A DNA stretch of 64,000 nucleotides from Castanea sativa (GCF_040712315.1 NC_134024.1:5603158-5667157), one strand, 5' to 3'; shown: positions 1-10,898, counted from the first letter of the stretch. Numbers and translations: made by a program. Notes: a model not told the origin generated them from the letters alone.

Positions 1-304
1 CACTAAACCTAGGGAACTCCAGCCTAATAGGCTTAGGAATTAGAGCACCTACCTCAGGTCTTGGATGAGTATGGTGTGGCAGCACCTCTGCTTCAGGATG
101 GTTATCTGGCTGAGGAGCAGAACCTTCTTGTTGTATCACTGCTGGAAGTCTCTCTTCAAATACAGCTTGCAAGCCCTTGAAGTTGTTGTCTAGAGCTTCC
201 AACCTTTGTGAAACCATCTCCATGGCAGAGGCATGATCATCCAATCTCTGCTGAACCAATGAAACATACTCACTCAAAAAGGAGTATCTAATTTCTTGCA
301 CCAT
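1..304 (-). CDS. Gag polyprotein N-terminus (partial)
   Basis: An open frame of 101 codons starts at ATG 304-302, 10 bases after the PBS, and runs off the left edge without a stop. The protein begins MVQEIRYSFLSEYVSLVQQR. A heptad-like helical stretch (about residues 1-60) is followed by an acidic/proline linker and then PKPIRLEFPRF near residue 95, a motif typical just before the retrotransposon gag domain of plant gypsy elements. Being open up to the edge, it may belong to a recently active element. The capsid core, zinc knuckle and pol lie outside the window. Confidence 0.75.
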   Translation of the reverse strand, partial: MVQEIRYSFLSEYVSLVQQRLDDHASAMEMVSQRLEALDNNFKGLQAVFEERLPAVIQQEGSAPQPDNHPEAEVLPHHTHPRPEVGALIPKPIRLEFPRFS

Positions 305-313
305 GATTGAACC

Positions 314-326
314 GGCTCTGATACCA
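314..326 (-). other. Primer-binding site (initiator Met tRNA)
   Basis: The minus strand reads TGGTATCAGAGCC, complementary to the 3' end of plant initiator Met tRNA. It lies just inside the LTR, the standard minus-strand primer position of many plant LTR retrotransposons. Confidence 0.9.
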
Positions 327-329
327 AAT

Positions 330-755
330 TGGTAGGAATCAAATGACCTTAATTTCTATTACTCTCAATTTAGTAGTTCTTTGAAGGAACTAGGCCTCCA
401 TTGATTCTTCGAGGGAATCAGCCTCCAATAGCAATTCAAGAAATGGCTATTCAATGTATTATTCATCAATGAATTCATTTTACAATCTGAATTGAAGCTT
501 ATATTCTACTTACTAACTAACAAGGTACGACACATCTTAGCTTAACTAACTAACTAGCTAAGTACAACACTTAATGCACCAACAATTAGTCAACTACTTG
601 TAACTAACTTTGCACAAGCCTCCCCTGCCTCTCTACCTCTCTGAATGTACAAGCCTTCCACTGCCCTGCCCACAACAGCACACAGCAACACACTTCCCTG
701 CACTATCTAGCCACAATGTACCAAATAGCAAGGCCCCTTACTTAGAGTCCTAACA
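330..755 (-). repeat. 5' LTR of the left-edge gypsy element
   Basis: The 426-bp LTR begins TGGTAGGA and ends TCCTAACA on the + strand, so on its own strand it starts TGTTAGGA and ends TCCTACCA. These are typical TG..CA ends with a short imperfect inverted repeat. The PBS sits three bases beyond one end. The NAC intron sequence resumes immediately beyond the other end. Confidence 0.85.
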
Positions 756-930
756 TATTATATATCAAATGGCTTTGTAGGACAACCTCCTCTATTTCAT
801 TATCATCAGTTACAACATTTCTGATACATATTTGCATTCAGTTATTTGCATCTTTGTGGTAATTCAATTTGTAGTATATATCAGGCAAGTTATGTTCATC
901 CAATTCACTTGGGTGCTTAACATTATGCAG

Positions 931-1962
931 AAGGCCCTTGTGCTTTGTCGTTTATTCTGTAATGAAGAAAAGAGTAACAAAGGTGGACCTGCAAAGTCTA
1001 AGCCAGCACTGGCTCCTGTATGTCCAGTATTAGAAGTGCAAGCTGAAAATCATCAAACAAGTAATCAATCTTGTTGTGCTGAAATTTCTGCTCAAATGAT
1101 GTCTGATGTTACAGATCAGTGTAACAATGACAATGACTTGTGCACTCAAACTTCAGGGGTGAGATAATATATATTTTTTTTTTGGAATTGAGAAGTATAG
1201 TAAATTAATCAAGTACTTATCTTGTGCACTCATGTTTCTTTCGTCAGGTTGGTTTTAGTGAGGAGGAGATGGAACTTCTCATGCGTATGTTCTATGTCCC
1301 TCCAGAGGACTCTCCATCCAGTTTACCTCTCATCACTCCTGATGTTTCAACTCCGATCACTGTCAAATCTTCTCATAAAGAAACACAATCTGAACCAACA
1401 TTGGCTCCTGCATCTCAAGCATTGCCGGAGCAAGCTGAAAACCATCCAATTAATTGCAGAACAAGATTTGACAATGCAGCACCCATTGCATGTAACAATG
1501 ATTATAATGCAGATGCTGCAGAAAATCAAGTGGCAGAAGTAAATACTTCAGAGGTGAGAAGGAATTTTACTTTCAGCTTAAAACAGTTGTCCATATTATT
1601 ACTTTGTGGGAATTAGAAGTGCAGAATCTGCAGATTACTAATTATATACTTATCTCGGTTATTCATTTGTCTTCCATCAGGCTGACTGGGATCTGGATAT
1701 AGATGAAGCGATGGAAATGTTCTATATCACTCCACCAGGGCCATTAGATTGCAACCTTTTCTCCTCATCAACTTTAAACTCCGCTACACCTGCTTTTTCA
1801 TATCCTACCACAGCTGAAGCTTCCCTTGAAGAAGCACGGTCTTTCCTAGCACCAGCTTCAGTGTCTCCAAAATTAGTAAGTGAAGCTGACAATTGTTCCA
1901 TGAGCTTTCGATGTTGTCCAGCAGAAAATTCTGAGGGAATAACATCTAGCAGTCTTTGCTAG
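931..1962 (+). pseudogene. NAC transcription factor copy 1, exons 3-5, truncated
   Basis: Exon 3 (931-1158) begins with the last NAC subdomain, LVLCRLF. Exon 4 (1248-1553) and exon 5 (1681-1962) follow, all phase 0 with good GTGAG donors and CAG acceptors. Exon 5 matches copies 2 and 3 up to GIT, then runs into SSSLC and a TAG at 1960-1962. From 1963 to 2004 there are only scraps of exon 6 (the stretch around CATGTTATCCCCATTACA) joined directly to the last few codons of exon 7. The end of exon 5, intron 5, most of exon 6, intron 6 and the start of exon 7 are therefore deleted. NAC subdomains A-D are not in the window, and a gypsy element sits in the preceding intron. Probably non-functional; a truncated transcript is possible. 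Confidence 0.85.
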
Positions 1963-2004
1963 CACCAGCAACATGTTATCCCCATTACACTCGCAGGTTT
2001 CACC

Positions 2005-2837
2005 GGGTTTGCTAAAATCAGGATCATATCTAGGATCTGAGGGAGGGTCTTTGGATCAGATCATAGGATCTGATTGAAGATCATAAAATTTTACAATTAA
2101 AGAATGTCAATGATTTAGATAGATAGTTCATTCTTAAAATTACTTATCAGACAAGGCTAAAAAAAAAAAAATTATGGCTTTCTTGGGATGTACTTATTAA
2201 CAAAAAAGTCTTTCCCAGAAAGAGTAGAAGAATTTCTAATACTCTTAGAAGACAACTAAATTAAAAAGGATATTAGTCTTTCTCATAAAGTTAAAAGAAA
2301 GTTTAATATTCTTTAAAAAAAAATCCAAAAGTCAAAGAATTATTAACATTCTCTGAAATCTAGCATGTAAGCAACATTCAACCAAAGTTTTGGGGATTTT
2401 GCTGAAAATGGGAGCTCTTCCTTTTCCCAATTACATTTGCAAACATTCCCTAAAGTCTACTCAAAGTGATTCACTCTTTTTCAACTCAAAAGAAAAAGAA
2501 ATGTCTAGTCTTTTACAAACCAAAGACCCATGGTCTTTTACTATCAAAGGCCTATGGCCTACTTTTACAACTTAAAACAGACTTATTGTCATTGGAACTT
2601 GGGTTGTTACTCTTCCCCACTCTCCCACCCCACCCCCCAGATAAAAATTCTTAAAAAGACTACCAAATTGGGTTCCGTATTTTAGCTTTATGTTGAGTTT
2701 AAAGGCTAAAAGAAACCACAATCTGGGTTGTTATTTTAATAATCCTTCTTAAAAGACTCTAATTAATGTTTAAGTCATTGACATTTTAAATTTGTAGAAT
2801 TGTGACATTTAAGATCCTGATCAAGATTTTAGCAACC
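2005..2837. mobile_element. Inverted-repeat (MITE-like) element, copy in NAC copy 1
   Basis: The left end reads GGGTTTGCTAAAATC and the right end GATTTTAGCAACCC, so the tips are near-perfect inverted repeats; imperfect GATC-rich inverted sequence follows inside. There is no coding capacity. The same element lies at the same place in the other NAC copies (16549-17239 and 43512-44223), so it predates the gene duplications. No clear target-site duplication was found, so the superfamily is open. Confidence 0.65.
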
Positions 2838-3220
2838 CCCAGACCTAGACTCCGTTACAGAGTGAAACAAGTACAGTCGTCATTTCTATGTATATTGCAA
2901 TTTGTATTTTATATCTCTGAGATATCACACTCTCCTCACATGGAGTGGGTATCTTGTTGATACCAAATACCTTCTCGTGTATGATGTTGATGAGCACTAG
3001 ACAACTTTGGTCTTCTTACAAAGAGAAACCTTACAAGTGCAGTATGTCATCATCCACTGGTTTTGTGAAGCAATTCTATATGTATGTATTAGTCAAGCTA
3101 TCGTTTGGAATTAGTAAGGATTTGGCAACTACGAAATTGGAGGGAGACTTTGTTGTTGTTAAGTCTGTATGCAGTGTGTTTTATGTTCAGCTGTACTGGA
3201 TATTTGTGGTTTTTCTGTAA
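2838..3220 (+). pseudogene. Possible remnant of an ancestral NAC C-terminal coding region
   Basis: Right of the inverted-repeat element the sequence is conserved in all three NAC units. Here a frame ending at 3220 reads YKEKPYKCSMSSSTGFVKQF and finishes with a hydrophobic stretch (FVVVKSVCSVFYVQLYWIFVVFL, broken here for description only as: FVVVKSVCSVF then YVQLYWIFVVFL) directly before the stop. A hydrophobic C-terminal segment is what membrane-tethered NAC proteins have. The matching segments of copies 2 and 3 are frame-shifted. It could instead be a chance frame in old 3' UTR. Confidence 0.35.
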
Positions 3221-3720
3221 ACGTGTAATAAAACGTTCAACTTGTGATTTTCTTTAATGTTGCCTTCTTTAATTTTGGGATAGTTAAAATCGATTTAAGG
3301 TACACGGCCGCAAACTTGTTTGCTGGAATGTGGGCGTTTGTAAGATGTTTATTGTGTGTTAGACAAGAAGAATGCATGAAAATAGAAATCAGTGAGCAAG
3401 TAGAGCTGGAATTGAACTATGTACAATGAAAAAGGCTAATGTACACAGGATGGGAATGAGTGACATGGTCCAGGAACTCGAGGTTGAAGTTGCTCTAATT
3501 AGGGGCGATTGGCATATATAATCCAGTTGTTAAATTATTAAAGGCATGTCATTTAGGTAAAGATTTATCGATTGTCGAATTTCAATGTTTTATTATTAAT
3601 GATACTACTATTCTTAGTGCATTCACGCTTTAAAATGGGTTGCTTTCAATGATGGAATTTTTACAATGGAAGCTAACATGATATTGTTTGTACAATATTA
3701 AGTCTTTTCTCTCAAAATTT

Positions 3721-5146
3721 CTGAACGAGGTTTCCATGGTGTACAGGCAGGTTTCCATGGATGAACGTGCAGGGATGATGCAGTTTTTATGGATGGCATA
3801 CAAAAGCCCCATGGATGACACGTTGGTGGAAAAAAATAGCCCATAGGCAAAGGAGAGCTAGTAGAACTTGTTTATAACCCACAAAGAGGCAATGACTCTT
3901 ACGTGATGGAAAGATTTTTTAGATATACAAATATGGATGAAATTCCAAATTGAATAATAATGAGTGATTAATATAATATATTTCCAAACACAAAATTTTA
4001 AGCTTTTGGGTTAAGTTGTGTTCGAGTATGTTATATGGACAATGAATATCATCTCAAGTCGTCAATCATTTCGTATGTTGTGTTATAGCTTGTTTGATGT
4101 GATTTCTTGAAGTATTTAGTAAGTTGAATGTATACATATGAATGTGTTTATAGACTAGGGAGGAGTAAGTGTTGCATAAGCAACCTAATATCTCCTTGAA
4201 GCCATTTCTCTTAGAATTTCTTAAACATGTTACTACCCTCAATTTTCTAATAGCTTTAATTTGATGATGAGGGTTTTAATTATAGAAGGGAAATGAAAAA
4301 AATAGTTTTTTTTTTTTTTACTCTGTTAATACTCTCTAGTAGTTTTGAACTTGTTTTTACCCTTAAACAAGTTAGAATCTTTTAAGCTAATAAGACACGA
4401 TAAAACTCAGGTTTGAGAGGAATCAGGTTATAAGTACTGATTGGAATCCATGTCTATGTGACAAGGTGCTAATCGGCACCTATGTCCTGGACACATTTTA
4501 TCTCCAACTTCGTCTTTTGGCAGGTTTCACTTGATATTCTAACTTGTTTAAGGATAATCATGAGTTTTTTTAGTTACTCTAAAGCCACTAAATGATCAAA
4601 AATTTATTTTGATGATCCAATTTTTTTTAATCTCCAATTTACTCTCTTCTTTTGAAAGAGGGAAAATCAAAATCTAGGGTTCTATCTCCTATTTTTTTTT
4701 ATCACTCTTAATTTCATTCCAATTTTATAAATAAAAAAATTGAATTTTGACATGAATTAATTCTAACTAATCCAATAAAAATCAATCAAAATAAACCACC
4801 CATAATCACATGATTTATGCCTTAACGCATTGAAATGCATTTGACCTTTAAAACTTGATGTGGCTTGATCTCTTGATTGGTTCGTTTGATAATCATGTTC
4901 TTTATGTTGTTTTGATCGTGGTGAACTCAATTTTATTAAAGTGAAATTCATGTTCATTGAATGATTTAAACAACATTTTTGTTCTTAGATTATTTTGAAA
5001 TTACTATAACACAAGGTTGTGGATTCCTCGGTTGCAAAATGAGGTGTCTACAACTTCTTCTAGGTTCTAATTCTTTTTTTTTTCTTTTAAAGGAGAAGTA
5101 GAAGAATTAGGCCGCAATATAATATTTTCTACAATTTCTTCCCCAA
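3721..5146. other. AT-rich spacer, no gene; possible LTR end at 5034-5053
   Basis: No convincing coding frame is present. Around 5034-5053 the + strand ends in GCAAAATGAGGTGTCTACA. Its reverse complement starts TGTAGACACC, a start often seen in plant gypsy LTRs, so part of 4.4-5.05 kb may be an old solo LTR. The other boundary was not found. Confidence 0.4.
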
Positions 5147-5350
5147 CTATAATATAAACAGAAAATTGTGTTTTGAGTTTTGTGAGGAGGGTTCTTGGTT
5201 CCCATTTGATTTGGTTCCCCTTAGTGTGGGGGCTTCCATTATTTTTGTAAATTTCTTTTTTGGCCTCATTTGACCATTCTTAGGAAAATTACCTTTGGGA
5301 AAGTTTTTATTTTCATAAACTATATTTACTATGAGGACTTTAATTTCCAA
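5147..5350 (-). pseudogene. Copia gag C-terminal fragment (relic)
   Basis: A 67-codon frame includes FPKNGQMRPKKKF and NQEPSSQ. It resembles the gag C-terminus of the copia element at 49952-50873 ([12 protein letters not shown], then [10 protein letters not shown]). No zinc knuckle, pol or LTR could be linked to it. This is a sequence-similarity judgement by eye over a short stretch. Confidence 0.45.
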
Positions 5351-5862
5351 AAATAATCCTACATTAATTCTTTTTAGTACAATAGTAACTCCTCACTTAA
5401 GATTCATTAACCACATGAAAATCGAACATTGTCCTCGTTTAGTTTACCAACTCATTATTTAGTAATTTATTAAAATAATATTTAATATTAAAATGTTACA
5501 ATACTCTACCAATCCATATATATATATAATAATAGGTAAAACTAAGAGAAAATCCAATTAGATTTCAAATTGGAATTCAATTAGAATCTAATTTTGCGTC
5601 ACGTGCCTATCTAATCTAAGTTCTTAAACTTTTGTGCCAAGTGAATTAATTCAATGTAAAAATTAGATTTCAATTAGAGTTAAATTTTGCGACATGTGTT
5701 CCATCTAATCTAAGTTTTTTTTATAAAATTTTTGTACCAAATGAGTTAATTTAGTGTAATAAATGAGTTTAATATAAGTAAACCACAAAAAATATAATTT
5801 TAAATGATTTTATATTTATGAGCATTTTTTTGTAGAACTAAAAACAATTCAAATTTATAAGT

Positions 5863-5863
5863 A

Positions 5864-5917
<54 letters not shown>

Positions 5918-5918
5918 G
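5863..5918. repeat. (TAA)n microsatellite
   Basis: A nearly pure TAA run of about 18 units at the junction between the first and second array units; likely variable in length. Confidence 0.95.
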
Positions 5919-6258
5919 GTAAAACTGAGAGAAAATCCAATTACATTTCAAATTAGAATTTAATTAAAGTCTAATTTTGCGTCACGTGTCTTATCTAATC
6001 TAAGTTCTTAAATTTTTGTGTCAAGTGAGTTAATTCAATGTAAAAATTGGATTTCAATTCAAATTTAATTTTGCAATATGTGTCCAATCTAATCTAAGTT
6101 TTTTAATTTTTGTACCAAATGAGTTAATTTAGTGTAAAAAACAAGGAGTCTAATATAAGTAAACCATAAAAAAATATATAATTTTTAAATGATTTTATTT
6201 TTATGAGCATTTTTTTTTTTGTAGAACTAAAAGCAATTCAAGTTTATAAGTCATCTAC

Positions 6259-6259
<1 letters not shown>

Positions 6260-6324
<65 letters not shown>
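6260..6324. repeat. (TAA)n microsatellite
   Basis: A pure TAA run of about 21 units at the same position in the next array unit; the tract recurs once per repeat unit. Confidence 0.95.
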
Positions 6325-6560
6325 GGTAAAACTAAGAAAAAATTCAATTAGATTTCAAATTGGAATTCATTTAGAGTCTAATTTTGCGTCACATATCCTA
6401 TCTAATCTAAGTTCTTAAATTTTTGTGCTAAGTGAGTTAATATATATATATATATATATATAATATGTAAAGTTGAGAGAAACTCAAATTAGAAATGCAA
6501 ATTAGAGTTTCAATTTTGCGTCATGTGTCCTAAATTATTTATTCTTAAAGAGTTTTATTT

Positions 6561-7290
6561 TTTAATTTTAGAATTAAATGTGAGATAACATCGTAAATAT
6601 TCATCTAAGTGAGTTATTAAGTGCAAAAACCAAAAAATCTAGAATAAATGAATCACAAAAAAAAAAAAAAACTGTGTTTCACAATAATTTAAAAAAAAAC
6701 TTAGACAATTTACATTTTATACCTAATAATATCCTTACAAATTTTTTTAAAGGGTTAACAAAATATAAAAATGACTATCAATAGTATTTAAATTATATAA
6801 TACATCTTATCGTATATCTTTAACTGTATCTTTGTATATATATAGGGTTACAAGTTAGTATATATAATGAAAACCCACTATTTTCTTACTAGACTTTGGC
6901 AAATCAATTTCAAAGATTCTGTGAACCATAGTTGAGGCGGGGTCTCCCTTTATTAACAAATAATTAATCTTCAATTTTCCAATCCTAACCTTTTAATCTA
7001 AACAAGTTATCCTTTTTAATATATATTATAAAATAGCCCAGAATTGATAAGAGCAGTAAATATTTGAGGAAGAGGATTTTTACTTATTTTATTAAAAATA
7101 AAATCCCTTAGAGTTTTTAAGATATTCCTACTATGAAAATTTTAAGATTCTATTTGTAATTAGTAGACCTTATTTTTAAGTTGTCATCAATATTTCAAAA
7201 AAAAAATTGAATATCATCATTTGTTTATTGATTAATGATGTGGTCAATTTAATTAACTTGTTTTAAAACAGATACAAAGGATTTCATCAA
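6561..7290. other. AT-rich spacer, nothing recognised
   Basis: Homopolymers and TA-rich DNA with no open frame of note, no terminal repeats and no similarity seen to other parts of the window. Confidence 0.6.
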
Positions 7291-7299
7291 GTCAATGTT

Positions 7300-7660
7300 G
7301 CAATTTTCTTAGAATTCCAAAGCTTCTCATCAAAGTTTGGGTGCAATTAATAAGTTCAAGAATTCCAACGGATTCTCATCAATAAGTCATTCATTGCACT
7401 AGTCTACAACTCAATTCTCCAATAATTACAGAACCTTCTCATCAACTTCCCATCTTCTGTTACACTAGTGTGTATGGAATATGTATGGTGCAATCATGTT
7501 ATGAATTCCAGAACATTCTCATTAATATAATATAATCCATTCCACTGCTCTATTCAATTATCCGAGAATTCTAGAACCTTCTCATCAAGTTCCCATCTAT
7601 TACACTAGTGAGTATGTAATATGTATAATGCAATTATGTTATGAATTCCAGAACATTCTC

Positions 7661-7661
<1 letters not shown>
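7300..7661. repeat. Local direct repeats (~100-150 bp) around GAATTCCAGAAC
   Basis: The phrases GAATTCCAGAACATTCTCAT, CCATTCCACT..CTCTATT and CATCTATTACACTAGTG recur at about 7430-7560, again at 7565-7661, and continue after the Helitron at 8876-9000. The third copy is split by the Helitron, so the second copy serves as its empty site. Confidence 0.75.
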
Positions 7662-7663
<2 letters not shown>

Positions 7664-7719
<56 letters not shown>

Positions 7720-8875
7720 ACCGAAAATTCTGAAACTTCCACAATTTTCTATGTCAGCACAAAATTTAAATAAAATTATCATTTTATTTAAATAAAATTA
7801 TTTTTGTTTAGTCAAAACTTAATGAGGAGTGAAACTCTATCTCTCTATTAAGTCCAACTTAAACTCAAGCTCATCATTTTTTAATCATTTTTTAAATAAA
7901 ATTATTTTTGTTTAGTCCAAATTTAATAAGGAGTGAAATTCTGTCTCTTTAACAAGTCTAACTTAAACTTAAACTCAAACGTTGATAAAAAAAAAAAACT
8001 TGAATAAATCCTATATTACGATTATCCTAAACGTGGCTTTATTTGGATAAATATAAAAATCATCAACTATTAATAAAGTTCAACTGCTTTGGATAATAGA
8101 ACAATTCTACTGCAACTTCTTTAAAAAGTAATTTTCGTACATAAACCGCTATATATATAACCAAAACCTCTGAATCTCACACAATTTTTTCACATCAGTA
8201 CAATATTTAAATAAAATTATCATTTTATTTAAATAAAATTATTTTTGTTTAATCCAAACTTAATAAGGAGTGAAACTCTATCTCTCTAACAAGTTTATCT
8301 TAAACTCAAACTTAAACGTTGATAAAAAAAAAAACTTGAAATCTTATATTAAGATCATCTTAAACGTGGCTTTATTTGGAAAAATATAAAAATCATAAAC
8401 TATTGATAAAGTTTAACTTCTTTGGATAATAAAACAATTCTACTGCAATTTCTTTAAAAAGTAATTTTCTTACATAAACCACCAAAAATTTTTAGCCGTT
8501 TTTTACAAGATAAAAAAACTTGTAATAATTAAAATTATTCTTTTGAATGTAACTCATCTTTATTTTATATTTCTATATTTTTTAGTCATATATATTTTAT
8601 TTTGTTTTAATAATTTCTCAGTAGTGAATCATCTGATTTTTTAATATTTTTTGGTCTTTAGAAGTTTTAATAGCTGAAATTTTCTGACAAATTTTTTGTA
8701 AGCTATTACACATTCAAACAATGACTTTTTCATCAAATTATAACATAAATTGGAGTCATACAAAAGCAAATCATACAATGATGTAATTTTTTAATCAATT
8801 TAAGATTTTATAAAATTATTTTAGTCTATATCACAAATACGTAGGTTCCCGTGCGTAGCACATGTTAGCGACTAG
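7664..8875 (+). mobile_element. Non-autonomous Helitron
   Basis: The 3' end has the hallmarks: a short hairpin GTGCGTAGCAC (8851-8861), then ten bases, then CTAG (8872-8875) followed by host T. The 5' end starts with a TC-rich tract and TATATA, then AACCGAAAATTCTGAAAC. A second, related head begins near 8148 (AACCAAAACCTCTGAATC), so the first ~450 bp is duplicated inside. The empty host site at 7500-7525 (ATTCTCATTAATATAAT) matches the joined flanks (ATTCTCAT and TTAATATAAT) with no target duplication, as expected for Helitrons. The left boundary is uncertain by a few bases because of the TC repeat. No Rep/helicase coding is present. Confidence 0.8.
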
Positions 8876-9409
8876 TTAATATAATAATCCATTCCACTAC
8901 TCTATTTAATTATCCAATAATTAGTTCATCCAAAAAAAAAAATTATCCAAGAATTTCAAAACATCTCTTCAATTTCTCATCTATTGTACAAGTGTATGGT
9001 GCAAAATCCCAACGTAATTTTAAATAAAATGGTGCAAATAATAATAATAATAATAATAGAAAAAAATCTAAGATTACACACTTTTGGGACATAATTTTGT
9101 TATGACTCTGATGCTGAAGGCTATAACTATAAGCCTGTAAATGAAGAAGAGAAAATAATGAGTGTATATGTGATAAACAACCATTTACATTCTGTTATAT
9201 AAAATAATTGTAAAAAAGTATATAGTAAAAATTGTGGTTATAGAATTACTAATACACACGGCAATTATATCATAAATTTCGAAAGTGAAAAGCCTTGTAA
9301 TTAATTTGACAACTTTTTATACATAAAGTGTTTAAGGGTTTATGGGATAAATTGTTCAAGCGGCAAGGTTAACTATATGTATATTGTAAATATCTAAAAA
9401 AAAAAAAAA
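8876..9409. other. AT-rich spacer before duplicon B
   Basis: It begins with the continuation of the local repeat interrupted by the Helitron (8876-9000), then a short (TAA) run at 9040-9058 and unrecognised AT-rich sequence. No gene was seen. Confidence 0.55.
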
Positions 9410-10176
9410 AATTCATGAAATCGAGAAGGTTCCTCTTCTCATCAATATCTCATCCCTTCATTTTAGATAGACAGCAAAGGTCCCACTTCCTCTCCATCTT
9501 ACGTATACATATATTTTAATAACTTATTTATTTATGTCATAGATTCTTATCTTATAACTTAGATGTACTATTATGTATTCTTTATTATACTTTTATTTTC
9601 ATAGTACAAAGATTCGGCATCTACTTAAAACGCTACATACAAACTTTGGATCCCACAGTGACCCTAGTGCTTGGAATGCAAGGAAAGAAGAAGAAAACTG
9701 GTGTTCTCCAATGGAGAAACAGAGTCAGTGGATACTATAAAAAAGTTAAAATTATTTTATTATTTAGTTTATTTTTACTGTTATTTATGAGTTTTATTGT
9801 ATTTTTTTGTACTATTCATAGGTCTAGCGGTACTATTTCAACTAACTTTTACCTTTATCTATAGTACTTTCAACAATAAGTTTACAATTTCAACAAAATA
9901 AGCTGTATCCAAACAGATAAAGAGTAGTCAATATTTGCAAATTTGGAAAAAAAATGGTCTGAATTAGGTCCAGTGCATCTAATACACTGGACTCGATCAG
10001 ATGGTAACACGTGTTTAAAAAAAAATTATGGTTTAACAAGTCCACTATCACTGGACACTGGACCTAAACCGCCAAAAAAAAAAAATTTGAGAGATCTAAT
10101 TATGGTTTTCAAGTACATTTTGAAACATGAAGCAGAAGAATTTAATATCCTCAAATTAAGAAAATGTGCTCTATTA

Positions 10177-10306
10177 GGGCCTATTTGGTACACACTTCCA
10201 AATACATATTTTTAGTTTTTAAACAATATTATATATATTTTCATACATTTTTTTACCTACACATATTTAAAAAATAACTAAAAACTGTTATTTAAACACA
10301 CTGCCC
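10177..10306. mobile_element. Tourist-like MITE (130 bp)
   Basis: The ends are GGGCCTATTTGG and AAACACACTGCCC, with internal inverted similarity (TTTTTAGTTTTTAAA against TAACTAAAAACTG). It is flanked by TTA on both sides (10174-10176 and 10307-10309). The paralogous site near 38340 reads through without it. A PIF/Harbinger origin is inferred from the TTA duplication and the end sequence. Confidence 0.7.
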
Positions 10307-10687
10307 TTACTTTCTGAAAATGATATTACAATCTTTGTAGTTACTAGCTTTCAAAGATGGTCAAAGATTATTCCTATGGCTGATTAAATTATTTTATCTT
10401 AAATATTATCCATTTTAAGTTTTACTAAAATCTAAACATATTCTTAATTATTGGGCTTGAGTTTGGATTAGTTTTTTTTTTAACTGGAAATTTATTTATT
10501 TACGTGCTGAAAAAAGTTGATAAAAAAATACAAATATAGATAAATTGTACCAAAATGAAGTATAGTAGGTCCACTAAAAAAACACGCATTTGCATGTGGA
10601 AAAGCGCGCGGAACTTAAAAGCTTTTGCATGTGGAGGGCCCGGGGGCTTGCTTTGCTAGTTAGCAAGTTGCAACGCGCCAACACATA

Positions 10688-10724
<37 letters not shown>

Positions 10725-10898
10725 AATAAATTTTGTCACCCAAATCTTATAAATTGTGGTGTTTAGATTATTGAAATACAAAAAAAATCTATAATATATC
10801 TAAAATGAGTTTCAGTTAACTCAATAGATAAATAAAAGATTTAATGTTCAAGCTCTGATATTTTAGTTTAATTATAAAGAGAAATTATATAAGACTAA

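Larger units (their letters stand above)
1..755 (-). mobile_element. Ty3/gypsy LTR retrotransposon, 5' end only
   Basis: This is the 5' end of an element transcribed leftward that runs off the window. From right to left there is an LTR (330-755), a primer-binding site for initiator Met tRNA (314-326) and an open gag start (304 to 1). It was inserted into the intron before exon 3 of NAC copy 1. The uninterrupted equivalents near 14618 and 41490 read straight through this point, which implies the target duplication TATTA (756-760). The gag sequence resembles that of chromovirus-type gypsy elements; this is inferred from a short stretch. Confidence 0.85.
756..3720 (+). repeat. NAC duplicon A (3' part of a tandem duplication unit)
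   Basis: This block aligns with 14618-17990 and 41485-44960: intron 2 remainder, exons 3-5, the inverted-repeat element and the downstream tail. Similarity fades at about 3720. The 5' half of the unit (promoter, exons 1-2) is not visible because the gypsy insertion continues off the left edge. It is the most diverged and most deleted of the three units. Confidence 0.8.
5515..6560. repeat. Tandem array of ~400-bp AT-rich units
   Basis: Units start at about 5525, 5918 and 6325, and a shortened, diverged one at about 6463. Each begins with a TA- or TAA-rich tract, then GGTAAAACTRAGAGAAAATCC, an A/T-rich body and TTTTGCGTCACGTGT, which contains a CACGTG core in units 1 and 2. The pattern resembles heads of one small non-autonomous element in tandem. 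No coding frame is present. Confidence 0.75.

Noticed and set aside
1222..1542. Second + frame overlapping NAC exon 4 (and its equal at 42023-42226)
   Set aside because: Shadow of the exon in another frame; it ignores splice sites that are conserved in all copies.
9943..10215. 90-codon + frame upstream of NAC copy 2
   Set aside because: It runs through a MITE and poly-A runs, has no counterpart in duplicon C and no recognisable domain.
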